From: Paragordius varius
Taxonomy: Eukaryota > Nematomorpha
Reading direction: 5' to 3'
Length of the DNA: 64,000 nucleotides
NCBI GenBank assembly: GCA_964247055.1
Contig: OZ176054.1
Span: forward strand, 1,302,001 to 1,366,000
In this document: one piece after another, positions 49,501-62,680 of the stretch
Layout of the letters: each line of letters begins with the position of its first letter
How positions within the stretch are numbered: the stretch's first letter is position 1
Translations under genes and position numbers: made by a program
The notes under the pieces: model-generated
The model's input: the letters and a program-made list of their open reading frames with translations, nothing else
Database searches by the model: none
What the model was told of the DNA's origin: nothing

Positions 49501-51203
49501 ATTAAAAATTATTTTAAAAAGCACCGTTTAATTTTATAATGCGTAATTCTTTCATTTTGACCCTTTGCAATTTAAATTTTTAATCATATAAAAACGCATT
49601 TAATGGTTTATTAAAGCATGACTCATTCAAAAGCCTTTATATATGATGTAATAACACCTCTTCTACATAATTGATGCAGAAATCTGTCCTCTGAAATTTT
49701 AATTAGATTTGTTCACCTTCAAAAAGTTAAATATATACTATCTTTCTTATAAAATTAATGTTGATTATACCGTTTCCATCACCATATATGTTTCAAAAAT
49801 TTTACAATATTTGGAAAATATGCTTTTAAATTTTTTAGTATTATAATTTAGTTGTTAAAATTATCACAAAAGAGAGTAAAAGATTTTTCCCGCATCCAAA
49901 AATGTGAGAATTTCGGAGTGGACTATAAATATTGATATATATTATAGTTATTATTTAGCTTTTTAAGTTGAGATAACTTTCATTAATTTTTTATAGAACG
50001 AAGAACTTTTGGTATAATTTTTTATGGGTAATACAATTTAAACCATGAGGATAATACATATTACTATAAGAATATTCTAATTATTTAATTTTTCCCATAA
50101 CTGTGTCTGTTTTACTCTATATTCAATTTTAAACAGCGTTATAATATATTTGAAAGTGTCAATGTAAATTATTACAGTTTTTTCCATATTTTTTTGTCAA
50201 CCCTGTTGTTTATAGATCTTGAAAGCGTTATCATTCATTCATTCCAGAAGTGTTATTCATAGGGATATCAAATCTACCAATATCATGATTGATACCAATG
50301 GCACAGTCAAACTGAGTAATATATTTAAATTTCATAACCCAAAATATTATCAAAGTTATTCAATTTATAGGAAAAAATATTAATAAGCCTTAAATTGAAT
50401 AATCTGTATTATTTAGCCATAAATGTATTATTAGTAAAAAATTGAATTTTTTTGTTGTTCCCATCACATTATCTTTCATACAAAAATTAATCACAAACAT
50501 GTTTCTATATATATATCATAATAGTAGATTTTGGTGTATCCATCTATGATAACAATACCTCTGTCAGGGTGGCAGGCACTGCCTGTTATCTGGCAGAAGA
50601 AACGTATTTTTCAGGACTGATCTCTAATAAAGCTGATATATGGGCCCTGGGCATCATTTGTATTGAAATGGTTTGCGGAGAGCCCCCTTATAAGCATCTC
50701 AATGCTAGCCAGGTGTTAATATTATTGATTTGTTCACATGTGTATTTTATTTTTCTGTGTAAGTTTATTTTTTTAACATCCTTCCTGGCGATAACTTTAT
50801 ATTTGAGATTTCAATAAATTTATTTATATTTGTATACACTTTCGTCGTTACCGCACAAATAATGGATTTTAGAAGCATAATATTTGATCATTGGTAATTT
50901 TTAATTATATGCTAATTAATAACATATATAATTATAATTCTTAGATCAAGCAAACAATGATAGCCCAGGGCAAGCCATGGATTCCGCCCACTAGCCAGGT
51001 TTTCTACGAATTCATAGCTTCTTGCTTGGAGAATGTGGCGAAACGACCGTCCGCCTCTAAACTACTAGGGGTATGTAAATTTATTACAATGCTATTGAAA
51101 TTAATTCATTCATCATTTTTGCAATGTGTTTTAGCATCCTTATCTTGAAATAGCCGCCCCAACAGTATGGCTTGCTAACACTGTGGCAACATATAAGGTA
51201 TGA
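46532..51203 (+). CDS. PAK/STE20-like Ser/Thr protein kinase, copy 2 (13 exons)
   Basis: Predicted 419 residues. Exons: 46,532-46,721; 46,793-46,879; 47,463-47,495; 47,689-47,745; 48,436-48,483 (or from 48,430); 48,543-48,580; 48,691-48,743; 48,810-48,990; 49,076-49,165; 50,216-50,315; 50,525-50,712; 50,945-51,070; 51,135-51,203 (ends at TGA). Phases match kinase 1 exactly. N-terminus [17 protein letters not shown], then KKRLSFFPKKK and FRKKRHRG. Kinase motifs: [54 protein letters not shown] (AEE for APE), DIWALGI, RPSASKLL, HPYLEIAAP. Divergence from kinase 1 is spread along the protein while the frame, motifs and splice sites are kept, so selection is likely. The substrate is unknown. No CRIB segment was seen. 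Confidence 0.88.
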
Positions 51204-51946
51204 TTACTGTAACAATTAAAATGAATTGTCATTTTTACAAAAAATATACTAAAAATTATGTCTCATATCTATAATTATACTTGGCAAGTAAAAAGAGAAG
51301 CAAATAAGCATAGATCTATTATGTTATTATTCTTAAATTGGCTGTATTGCAATGTAAAATATATGAAACCAATCTTTCCAAATATTTCATATCCGTATTT
51401 GATTACGACATTTACGCTCTTTTTTTTAAAATATGAATAATACACATTTAATAAAAATACCATTGCTATTTTTAATGAGCGAAATTTAATTTACCATAAT
51501 ATAGAGGCCAAGCTTATGTTTACAACATTTTCATATTTTATTTGTCGTGTAGTAAATTTGATTTGTACCATCATACCATAAAGTAAACTCTCGTAGCTTT
51601 ATCCTTCCCTTAGTGAAATTTAACGTTACCTTTCAAATTACTTGCATGATGTTAAAATGAAAAATATATAGTTTTTTGAATAGTTATTATTCAAGTTAAT
51701 TGTAGAAATCTTGTTGAATTTTGAAAAAATTTGAAACAATAAAGTAAGAAAAATACTTTTATATAAGGAGTACTAAAGTATAAAAATAGTAAAAACTACG
51801 GTGATAAGCAAATTTAACAATAGGACAATTATGTGTGAGGACCGACTTGAAAAGTTTAAGGACCATTTAAAGTGTTTATAGATAATCTTTAAAAAATGGT
51901 ATATGAACTATTCTTGTAAGAAAACTTAAATTCTCTGATCACGAAT
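51204..51946. other. Kinase 2 downstream AT-rich region
   Basis: No gene seen. Contains an aataaa near 51,450 that could serve in 3' processing of the kinase transcript. Confidence 0.3.
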
Positions 51947-52295
51947 GTTTCATATATTAGAAACAATAAATCGGGAAACTCACTACATGTTATGACAGAA
52001 CCAAACAATTACAATAAAGTTATAAAAGAACCTTACAATCTAAAAGCTTAACGGTTATGGAAATGAAGAAACTTAACTATCATCAAAAAATTTAAGTTAC
52101 CAGCTGTAATCATTAGTTAAAGCCGGTTTAGCTAAAAGACAACTAAAAAGGCGTCGATTAATTTGATGACCCCATTTTATTGATCAAACGACAAATACAC
52201 CTGGCTGATTTCGACAAAACTAGCCTCTTTTCTTGGACATCAATTATTATATTGAATTTTGTGTCTGAAATAATAACATTTGCGGCACTCATTGC
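51947..52295. repeat. Unit boundary, second conserved tail
   Basis: Counterpart of about 27,110-27,445 (tcatatattagaaacaataa, cacctggctgatt, atttgcggcactc). It is followed directly by A block copy 3. Confidence 0.65.
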
Positions 52296-52755
52296 CATCA
52301 CTAGATAAAGGCTGTAGAAAATTATTGTTTGGATTAGAAGCTAATGTATGCTCTATCGATTAAACATCAAACAAGGATTCAGAATATTGAAATTTATGAT
52401 TTCATGGGAAGGATTGTAGCATACACCAGACAACACTTTTTAAAATTATCCATTTATACCAGTCAATCAAAAAAGCCGGGACGGCCATCAGACATAACAG
52501 TAAATATAGTGTTCGTTCTCACACGGCATTTATCTTTTACCAGAGAAGGAGTCAAATATGTAGATTCCGATACATAATGCACTAAAATAAATAGTTGATT
52601 ACCTTTAATTAAATGTCCAAAACAATTTCCCTTTTTGGATTTATCTTAATCATTTTCCAAATAAAATATAATTTTTCCAACTATATTTTTGATTAAATGA
52701 TCTCAAATTTTCGTTACCCTATTTTAAACTCAACGTATAAAAGAAAATCCTGATG

Positions 52756-52791
<36 letters not shown>

Positions 52792-55664
52792 ACATTATTT
52801 AGAGTCTTGGTAAGAGGCATATAAGTATTTAAGAACAAAAAACTTTTGTGCTAATTTCACCATATCAAAAAATTGTAAATCGTTTATCTTTATTTCACGT
52901 AATCCGTCATTTAGCCTTACAATAAAGCATAATATGTTTAAAAAACGTGCTTCATTCTTAAAAACTATCAATAACATATGTAGCAATTAAAAAGCTAGCT
53001 TGTCTATTGAATTTTATATTTTTATTTGTGAAAAGTGCTAAATTGTTGGAATTTTCTACAGTTGTTATCGCCATGTTTAATAATATAAGCCAAATAAAAA
53101 AGAAAGTTAATTAAAATTCAAAATATTGTATTTTATCGCTTTTAATAATCGTTTTACTATAATCCAGGATTTTTAGCATTCTATTAGATTTATATTTGAT
53201 GATATTTTTTTACATGACAACCATAAAATAACCTTAATAAAGACTAAAAAATTAATCAATAGATCGATGTAAAATACCTCGTGAATTTTATGGAAAAAGT
53301 CACAAAGTCTTTTACGCCTTTTCCAACATACTTGATAATAACAGATAATACGTTTCAAAAAATTTGTTAATATTACTAAACGCGTTAAACATTAATTGAA
53401 AGATTTTATTATATAATGGTTAAATAATTTTACTAAATTTAAGAGCGCGACTACTCCCGTATATTAATGTGGAACCAAACCAAGCAAATAAAACACGTTA
53501 TACGATGATATTTTGAATAAGGGTGTGACTATAAATGGTTTTCAGTCAACTATAATCTAAAACAATTTTTTTAAACTCGCCAAGTTTTTTACCCTCAGGT
53601 AAATTTAGCGTCATGACATTTTGTTTAACAGAGTTTTAAAATTCTAAATGATGAGTAAATAAGTTAATTTAGTCAAGCTTTAAAAATCACTTGCTAAACA
53701 ATGAATTAACACCTTTAACGAGTTAAAATCATTATTGAAATTTGAAATTTCGTCAAGAATCACCCTTAAGTCAATAGGAAATATAAAATATATTTTTGGA
53801 ATATTTTAATTGTTCTTCATTATTTTAATTTTAATGCGCCATCTTTATCTTCAAAAATGTTTTTTTAAATATGTAACAAATGGCGAATATCATTCAAAAG
53901 AGTAGTGAATCTCAATGCATGCTTAAATGTTTTACATCAATAATTAACATTGGATAGGAAATAAACCCATGAATCGCCTGATCGTCAATAAATATATTTA
54001 ACTAATCGTTGTAAATAGCTCAAACTTGTGTACAATGAATGTTTAAAAAAGATAAAACAAAAAAGTTTTTTTAAACCAAAAGCTTTTGAATTATTTTTTA
54101 TTTTTTTATTTAGAAACCATAATTACATTAAAATAATTTGTATATTTTTAAATTATTTTGTTTGTGAATCTTTATGAGTTGAAAATTCTGACCATATAGA
54201 TCCAAACTTTTACATCACATTAATTAAATGACTTACTACCATTCGTAAGATTCAATCTTTTGCACTATCTAAAAAATTTCTAATTTAAAGTTGAATATTT
54301 CAATAAACACTAAGAAAAACCATTTTTTTATAATATTTATGTACTTCAATGTAATAAATTGAAAAATGGCACTTAAAATTCAAAGTTATTGTCTATATTT
54401 ATAGAACTGGCCACTTATTTTATTAGTGTTACAACTTGTTGTTTGAAAATAAATAGAATATTTGATTCTATACCATCATTTTACAATTTTGACCAAGTAA
54501 TGTTAATTTCAATTTTGAAATAACAACTGATCTGATATTGTCATAAAATTATATAAATATTATACCGACGCCCATAAATATGTGTCTTAAAAAGATATCT
54601 GGCTATATGTGATTGTCAAACACCTCAGGTGCAAATGCAACACTTTTGATCATCGTTCAAATTGATGGCGCAAGTAATGTAACTTTAAAATAATAGTTTG
54701 TTTCTCAAAATACTGTAAATATCAAAACCCGATAATATTAACAAATGTATTCAGTAAAGTGTGAAATCCACAACCAGCTCAAGTAATAACTATATTATTA
54801 ATTTTTGAAAAAAATCAAGTTAATATTAAATTATTTTATATAAGAACTAATCTGTCAGAGTAAATTAATCAAGATAGTGATATGAGCAACTTAAAATATA
54901 TATAGTCAATTGAGACCATTATTAAAACTAAATGTACAGAATGGTGGTGGTAGAACTATTGCAAATTCTTATTTGAACTTTGAATTTGAATCGGGGCATC
55001 TAGAGAACCCAGACAAAATTTAAATTGATATTAAACTAAAACTGTTAAATTTACATTTAAGCTTCTATTCTATTTAAAATTTTATATAAATAAGCCAATA
55101 AAGTTTAGATTTAAAATAAGTTTCATTTATTTTAGAACATTATAGTAAAATATCGTGTTTATTTTAGAACATCATAGTAAATATCGTGTATATTTGATTT
55201 TAAAATAACTCTATTTTTTTAAATTCACAAACATTGATCAAAACAGAAAAAATAGTTTTTTCATTACTTTATTTAGTTAATGGACATGTATTGGCTAAAT
55301 TGTTATGCATTCTACAAAATGAGTAATATCCAGTATTTTGTAATTTTTTTTATAATTTGGTGCAGTTATACTAGTACAAACTTTTCCTATGGTTTCGATT
55401 TGTGCCATATTCTTAGAAATATTTAAACAGGCCTGGGATCCCCAAAGACCCAATTTGAGTCGGATCGTCATGGTTGGTTAGTTCATATAATTAAATAATA
55501 TTATTGTTTATTTTAATGTCTTTATGCGCTAAAAGCGATATCTTTATTACGCGATAAAATCGTTACCCTATTGACAGCGCTAATAATTTAGTATTAATGA
55601 TTTCGCTCTTTCCAAATTTTATTAGCTAATTTTGGGAATAATTTATAGTTCAGTCTAACTTCTT
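52296..55664. repeat. A block copy 3 (more diverged)
   Basis: Homologous to 1-3,175 and 27,446-30,615 with many more substitutions and indels. A 77-codon frame at 52,344-52,577 (KHQTRIQNIEIYDFMGRIV, SKKPGRPSDITVN, FTREGVKYVDS) is open only in this copy. It looks like decayed coding sequence, but I do not recognise it. Confidence 0.75.
52757..52788. repeat. (AT)n microsatellite
   Basis: About 16 uninterrupted AT units, absent from the same place in A block copies 1 and 2, which have short atatat runs. Confidence 0.9.
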
Positions 55665-58370
55665 AAATACTCGATTATGGGGATAATAATAATAATTACA
55701 TTATATGATATAACTCTTTCGATACGTAAGCTATTCCGCCATATAACCCTGTCTATGGCGTAATCGTGTTTTTCAGTTTTGCCATGTCCCTCTTAATTGT
55801 TTCTATACATCGCGTTTTAGGTCGCCCTCTTCCCCTCTTACCTTTCACAATATAATCATCAATCTTTTTACCAATGTAATTATTATCACTTCCGTACCTT
55901 CTATTATGTATACATTTATCACCTTGTCCATCCTCGTTACACCGCACATCAATCTAAGCATTCTTATTTCAGTAACCTCAAAGTGCCTCTGTTCTGATTT
56001 CTTTATTGCCCATGTCTGTGAGTTGTACAACATTGTTGGCTATACAACAGCACTGTAAATCTTACCCGTGACTTTTAGGTTAATATTTTTATCTCACAGT
56101 ACATTTGAGAACTTTTCATAATTTGCCCAACTATTTCGAATTCTTAGATTTATATCATGCGTTAAAAACCATCTGTTGCTAAAATCGCTCCTAATTGCAT
56201 TCCTCCTGACTTTTTAATACACACCCTTTTCTAAATCCATTTCTCGTTTTTTTCCACCCAAATTTATGAGTTCCGTTTTTTTATTTTCTTTTAAACCGCA
56301 TCGTCGTAACACATCAATCCATTTACCCACCAATCCTTTCAATTCATGCAACTCGTCTGACAGCACTATTAGGTCGTATGCATAAAAAATACCAGTCCCC
56401 ACTTCTTTTGAAATTTACTCCATGCATATTATAAGAACGAACTGCTGACCCCTGATAGGCGCCTTGCTTTATTTCAATATGATCTGACACTGTGTTTTAA
56501 TTTTGTGGTGTGACTCGTACCTGCTTTTTAGAGTTTTCATGTAACTTTCAGGAACGTTTTTTCGTCTTAAGCTCGACCATGTTGTATTCCGTGGTATTCT
56601 ATCAAAAGCGTTTTCAATTTCGATTGAAATACCTGCAACTCCTCTTTCTTTTCTATATTCTTCTCAATTAGCCTTCTTACTGCGTGAATCGGATCTATAG
56701 AGGACTTTCCTGGAATTAAACCTAAATGCTTACCGCCTACACCAACCATTTTTCTCATTCATTTCTCTAGTATTTCGCAAATAACTTTATTGTATGCGAC
56801 ATCAATCTTAACCCTCTGTAATTATTAGAATCATTATTATATCTTTTACCCTTGAAAATGGGAACAGTGAAACTCTCCTTCCATTCACTTGGTATCACAC
56901 CTGTAGTAACTACATTATAAAAAATATCCATCTCAAATTCAACACCTTTCTCTGACATTATTTTACAACAGTTTATGTTAATATTGTCTGGACCTGCAGC
57001 CTTATTTATAGGCATCTCTTCGAAACCAACCTAGACTTCGTCTTTTGTTATACTTTATATGCGCAGATATATAAACTGGTGTTCCGGGTAAATTTGTTTC
57101 ACTGACGCCCAATTCAAGGTCCTGGAAATATTCTTTCCACCTCTTCAAAAATTTTCCCTTCCTCAACGAGTATTTTGCCGTTTTTGTCTTTAAAAGCTGT
57201 CGCGTAAGGGGGCAAGTCCAGCTTTCTTCTGTGTCTTTATCGAGCAATTTTATAAACTTTGTTTCTCCTCATATAATGATGGCATCTTTTCTTTTTTAAC
57301 CAATCTTACAAGCCTTTTAAGTTTCTTATTAATCCTTTTATATTTTTTCTTGTCGTCTGCATGGTAGGTAAACCTCCACACTTTAAAAGCCTTACTTTTC
57401 TCTCGCGATTTCAGAATTATTTTTTCGTCTTTCAGATGCCTCTCTATCCTGATTTCTACCACCTTTCATTCACCTTAACTCCCGCCTCTCTATTGCCACC
57501 TGAGACCAAACACTTTCTGGCTCGCTGTTCCTGTCTAGTATGCCTACCGTTTCTACATCTTTATTTACTGTTTCTTAAGGAATCCCATTTAATTACCCTC
57601 GGCGCTATAAGCTTATGTTTTTTAGCATTTCTTATCTGTCATATATTTACACATAATTAAATTATGTTGTGTGCTAATCTGCAAGTTAGGTGTGACTTTG
57701 CAGTCCACAACAAACTTAAAGACTCTCGCGGTACCAGAATATAATCGATATGTGACTTCTTATTTCCACTTTCGTAGGTAATTAAATGGGTATCCCTTTT
57801 AGTAAAAAAGGTATATGTTATAGCAAAGTTATAAGATTGGGCAAATCTTAATAAATTAGCCCCTTTTTCATTTGTAACCTCGTAGCCTTCCATTGAAATC
57901 ACCACAAGATATTATTTCTCTGTCTTTCGTTAATACAGTCTTTCTGGGTCTAACAAATCACAAAATTTATCTTTTTCCGGTTTAGTCAACCCTATCTGGG
58001 AGCATAAACGCTTGGTAAAAACCCTATTATATAACAATAGATCGACACTTATAATTCTACTGTCAGCTCGTCTAACTCAATTACTTGATTGGCAAATCTT
58101 GGACATATTATGGCGACCCCACTGTAACCATCCGTAGAACCTGAATAAAACATTTTATAGTTACCCTCTAACGTCTTAGTGCCGTTTCCACGGTATCTGT
58201 CCTGAATGCACAAAAAATTACTTTTTTTACCCTCATAGATTAAATTATATAACTAACTTTTTAACGAAACAACATATATACTGGCAAAACACACTCTACA
58301 ACATTCCTTATCCATATTGGCCCCTACCTCGGTGCAACGACTAGCCAGATATGTCCTGGACGCTTTACAA
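55665..58370 (-). mobile_element. Degenerate APE-type LINE (RTE-like), A block copy 3
   Basis: Third copy of the A-block LINE insertion, and the most decayed. Pieces: SQIDYILVP-like HIDYILVPRESLS (57,905-57,657), KSKAFKVWRF (57,462-57,250), MPINKAAGPDNI with PSEWKESFTVPIFKGK (57,015-56,767), PGKSSIDPIHAVRRLIEK (56,758-56,567), FYAYDLIVLSDE (YADD altered to YAYD; 56,402-56,214) and GKRGRGRPKTRC (55,947-55,753). Confidence 0.82.
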
Positions 58371-58699
58371 AAAACACCCATAAAAAACAAAAATACAATT
58401 AATAAGAATAGTAAAAATAGATAAAATAAACACTAAAATATATACTGACTAATATTTAAATGTAGCCAAAAAATAAAACCAAAAAATTTAACCAAACTAA
58501 AATAGGTAAATAAATATATCAATAAATAAAAATGAACAATTACTATTAATGATATTTTATTCTCAATATATCCGTAAAATAATTTTATTTTTTTGTTGGA
58601 AAAACCTAAATTAAATTATAATTGACCTCAAAAAATCATGAAGCACAAGGGCCTGAGCGGATTCTAGACATATCATATCTTAGGTTTTATTGTAACAAT

Positions 58700-60136
58700 T
58701 TTTCAATTTGGCGAGTTCATTAGATTTATAAAAGGATGTTAGACGTACCATTTTAAATAATTATTGCATCAACGCTTTTCTGCTCATTCTAAATATGCCT
58801 CAAATAATAAATATAATCTGTGGAGTTATAGTTTATTGTTTATTATGTATATTTAAGCAAATTCCAATCTTTTTAATTTATTGATCAATGATAAAAATTT
58901 AAAATTTCGCAACAAAATTGATTATACCTGGATGGATATTGGTGTGGGATGGTTCTTCATCAACCATCTCAATGCAAATGATGCGCAGGGTTTTTGCAGG
59001 CTCAAAATAATCACCAGCTCCCTCTTGCGGATAAAAAGTACTGTGGTAAACTACATAAAAAAAGAAGATATTTTCTATAATCTACAATTAAGAGGTTTAT
59101 AGTGTCGCTTCATTTATTTAATATCAAACTATTTTACCACAATAGTGAAATGGATAATATCGAATTATTTAAATTATACTTGAGTTAAAAAATATTGTTA
59201 ATAAAAACACCCCAGTTTGTTTTATATTTTATTAATATATATTTTTAATTACCGGATTCATCTATGGATTGTTCTTGTTTTGCATCTAGATATGCGTAAC
59301 GTAAATTAACTTGTAATAAACATCACTTTTTTAACACTATTTGGCTAACCTATATTAAGGCTTTATTAACATATACTTTAAAATGAATAAAAAAATGCGA
59401 TTTAAATGCTGTATTTGGTATTCGGTAAGTATCTTGTAGGCACAAAAACCGCCTATGTCTTTCTATATGAGTGAAAAACATATACCTAATTGATCTCTAA
59501 GTTAGGGCTTTTGAGAAAAGAGACACCATTTATTACAAAGTCTCCTTAATTTTTTAAGAATATTTCTTTATATAATATTTATTAGTTGTGTGTAACTTTG
59601 TACAAGCATATTTAACACAATTAAACAATTATTGTGATGCAAATCTAAATCAAAAATAAAATTTTTAAAAGCTTTTATAAAAATGGTTTTATTTTGACAT
59701 ATTACCCATGTTTACAACTAATTTACATGTTTGAACAGCAAAATTTACTAATACCGTAACAGAAAATGTTTTTTATTTATATATAGGTTTATTACCTGGA
59801 CCGGGATCCCGCTTCTTACTTAACACCTTCTTCAGGCTTCTCGCCCAGCTGCGCCACTCACCATCACTTTCAGCCTCGCCATCTATATAATTAATCAGCA
59901 TTAGGATGAATTAAACTTGCACTCTTAAAAGCAAGCAAGAAATATATAAAGAATCTTACCCGGCGGATCCACTCTCCTCTTCCGGAAGAAATTTTCCATT
60001 TTCTTCCACTGGGGACAACAGGCCTTCCGATTCCTCCTAGAATCACCTGATGCCCCCTCATCACCATCATTCTCCCAATCACTCTTTCCGCTTTTCCTTC
60101 AACATGAAAACTACCACAACAACAACACAGCGTTAA
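58700..60136 (-). pseudogene. Kinase-family fragment P5-minus with exon 4/11 fusion
   Basis: Minus-strand copy with the same layout as P2-minus. Exon 1 (59,960-60,136) keeps LTLCCCCGSF and ENFFRKRRVDPPG but has a one-base loss between them. Exon 2 (59,796-59,882), exon 3 (59,253-59,285) and the composite exon 4/11 (58,928-59,050, VYHSTFYPQEGAGDYFEPAK, TLRIICIEMVDEEP) are all in frame with good splice signals and phase 1 at both ends. An exon 13-like end near 58,770-58,680 follows (CATCCTTTTATA). Kinase catalytic motifs are absent. Upstream antisense DNA supplies an ATG at 60,193 that reads into the Cys cluster. Confidence 0.72.
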
Positions 60137-62680
60137 ATGTGATGAGAGGACGTCAGGGGATTCTGGAAGGAATCGTAAAGGCTGCTGTACCAAGTGGAAG
60201 AAAAGGTTGATTTTCTTCCGAAAAAAGCAAGTGGGTGTTGCCCCGGGTAAGACTTTTTAAATTTCTTGCTTGCTTTTAATGCAAGTTTAATTCATCTCAA
60301 TGCTGATTAATTAATGTTTAGATGGCGCGGTTGAGAGTGAGGGAGAGCGTAGGAGTAGCTGGTTGGGAAGCTTGAGAAAAGCGTTCGGTAAGAAGCGGCA
60401 TCTCGGTCAAGGTAATAAACCTATAAAATAAATTAAACATTTTCTGTTGCGGTATTGGTAAATTTTACTGTTCAAACATGTAAATTAGTCTAGTAAACAT
60501 GGGTAATATATAAACAAAACATCACTTTTAAATATCTTTGGTTTTACATCATAACCATAATTTAATTTGATTAAATATGCTTGGACAAAGTTTTCTTACG
60601 CAACTAATAAATAGAATGCTAAGAAATATTCTTAAAAAATCAAGAAAAATTGTTGATAAATGGTTTATTTATCATTTCTCAAAAGTCTAAACTTAGAGAT
60701 TAAATAAGATTTAAATGTTTTTCATTCATAGTAGGAAGAAAACAACGGCGGGTTTGTATCTACATTATTTTTATTTAATGCCAAATAAATCAAATTAATC
60801 TTTTGTTTTGTACATCCCAACGTATCTGTTATAAGATAATTTAGTTAAATTGTATTAAAAAAAGATATTTTGAACTTTGACGCAGTACAAAATTAAATAT
60901 TTTGTCTGCTTTACAAGATCGGTGTGGTATATTACACAGTCACAAAAAAGTATCTTGATGAAATATATATATTCTGATAGGAAAGTATCAGGATTATCAT
61001 GGTTTTGGTTTTAACCATCAAAGAAAGTTATTTACACTTTTGTGATAAGTGCTTGGTATAAAATTGTGCGCAATTTTTTCAAATATATTTTTTGGTGAAG
61101 GTTAAATGCTTTATTTCAAAAGATATAACAAAAAAATTTAACATAAACTACATATATAAAGCAAAAAAATATTTTTAAATTTAAATTTCCAGATGTGGAC
61201 TCTAAAAGTCCCAATTTTTTGCTTCTTTTAAAATGTACAGTTCTTTTAAAAACAAAATTTCGACATTGTGTAATAATTTCAAATAGCTAAATTTTGATAT
61301 CGAATTATATTTTTGCATACTTTAAAAATTTAATATTTAGCAAAATTTGAAGCGTTTTTGACCATGACGGAAACGATACAAACGGTTGAGATGCTATACC
61401 ATTTATATATATAATTCGATAATGCTAAACATCTTTATCGCTCAGAATTTTGATTAAAATTTTTGCTCGTTTTTAAATAAAAATTGTATTTTTTTACAAA
61501 ATTCACCGAAATTTGCAAGCAAACAAACCTTTAAGTTAAAAATTCTCAACCTATAGTAATGTTCACCATCATTAAACTATTTATGCGCTTCAACAAAATA
61601 TCTCAAATTTGTTTATGCAAAAAATAAGAAAACTAATATAAATTAAAGTTTAAGAAAAAAATTAAGGATATCATACCTCCCACCTAATGAGTACAGTCGT
61701 TAAAACTAAAAATTTTTTAAAAAGGCAATTTCATTATCATATCCTATATATAATAAATTTTATGTAATATGTAGGAATAACAATTTTCTATATAATTTTC
61801 CGTTTGATAATTATAACAAAAAAACTTTCTAAACCTGCTCAAACATTTATTAAAATATCATTATTAATTTTGTTAACTCTAAATTTTGAGGCACCTATTT
61901 TTGCGGAAGCCCTGAGAAAAAGAGCCATTAGCCTGAATCTTAAGATGCGAGATTTATAGTTTCGCCCTGCACGATTGCAATTCTAAGAGGTTTGACCGAT
62001 CCAAAACCCAATTTTATGTAACATACGAGTGGAAAATAAAATATTAGCCAATTAAAAATAGGCCAATCTTAGTTCTTTACCGCAAAATGAAACATCTTAC
62101 AAATTATATGGTTATATTTACAGAGAGTACTATACCATGTTTAAAATTTGATATTTAATAAACTATGCGACACCTTTTCTACCACTTCCTTGTAAGATTC
62201 TAAAAAATAATTTCTTTTTTTATTTAGTTTACTACAGTACCTATCCGCAAGAGGAGGGCGGTGGTAATTTTGAGCTTGCAAAAACAAGTAGATTATAATT
62301 ATATTGTGATATTTTTTGTTTGGGAATTGTTTTAATATTAAACAATTAAATTTAAATAAATCTTGAATTTTAGAGTATATTTTTAACCTTTATTTAATAG
62401 TAAAAAAGAAATCGGTTAGCATAACTTCATCTCAGTTCGGTTCCGCTAAATCTTGTTGGAACTCATGTAATATATAAAATTACTATATAAATACTTTTTA
62501 CAATTTATTATAAAAATGTCAATATTTTAGCATCCAGTTATCCTTTTGAAACTCGAGGAAGCCGCCAACAAATAATAATTTAAACGATGTATTGATCAAA
62601 ATCGACCGGAACAAGCCAGAAGACATAAGTGATTTCGCTACATACAATAGCATCTCTAAAACTAGTAAAGGCACCTAATC
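60137..62680 (+). pseudogene. Kinase-family fragment P5-plus (exons 1, 2, 4-6)
   Basis: Exon 1 part (60,137-60,246) and exon 2 (60,322-60,411) are in frame with intact splice sites (DERTSGDSGRNRKGCC, KWKKRLIFFRKKQVGV; AVESEGERRSSWLGSLRKAF). Exon 3 is deleted, although its phase-1 symmetry means the frame is not affected. Exon 4 (62,228-62,287) is intact. Exon 5 (near 62,427-62,466) has lost its acceptor. Exon 6 (from 62,531) runs into a stop. The following 30-codon block (62,586-62,675) is base-identical over its length to 9,877-9,966. There is no start codon. Confidence 0.7.

Noticed and set aside
52344-52577. Transposase or other protein in A block copy 3
   Set aside because: No motif I recognise, and the frame is closed in the two other copies; kept only as a comment on the repeat.
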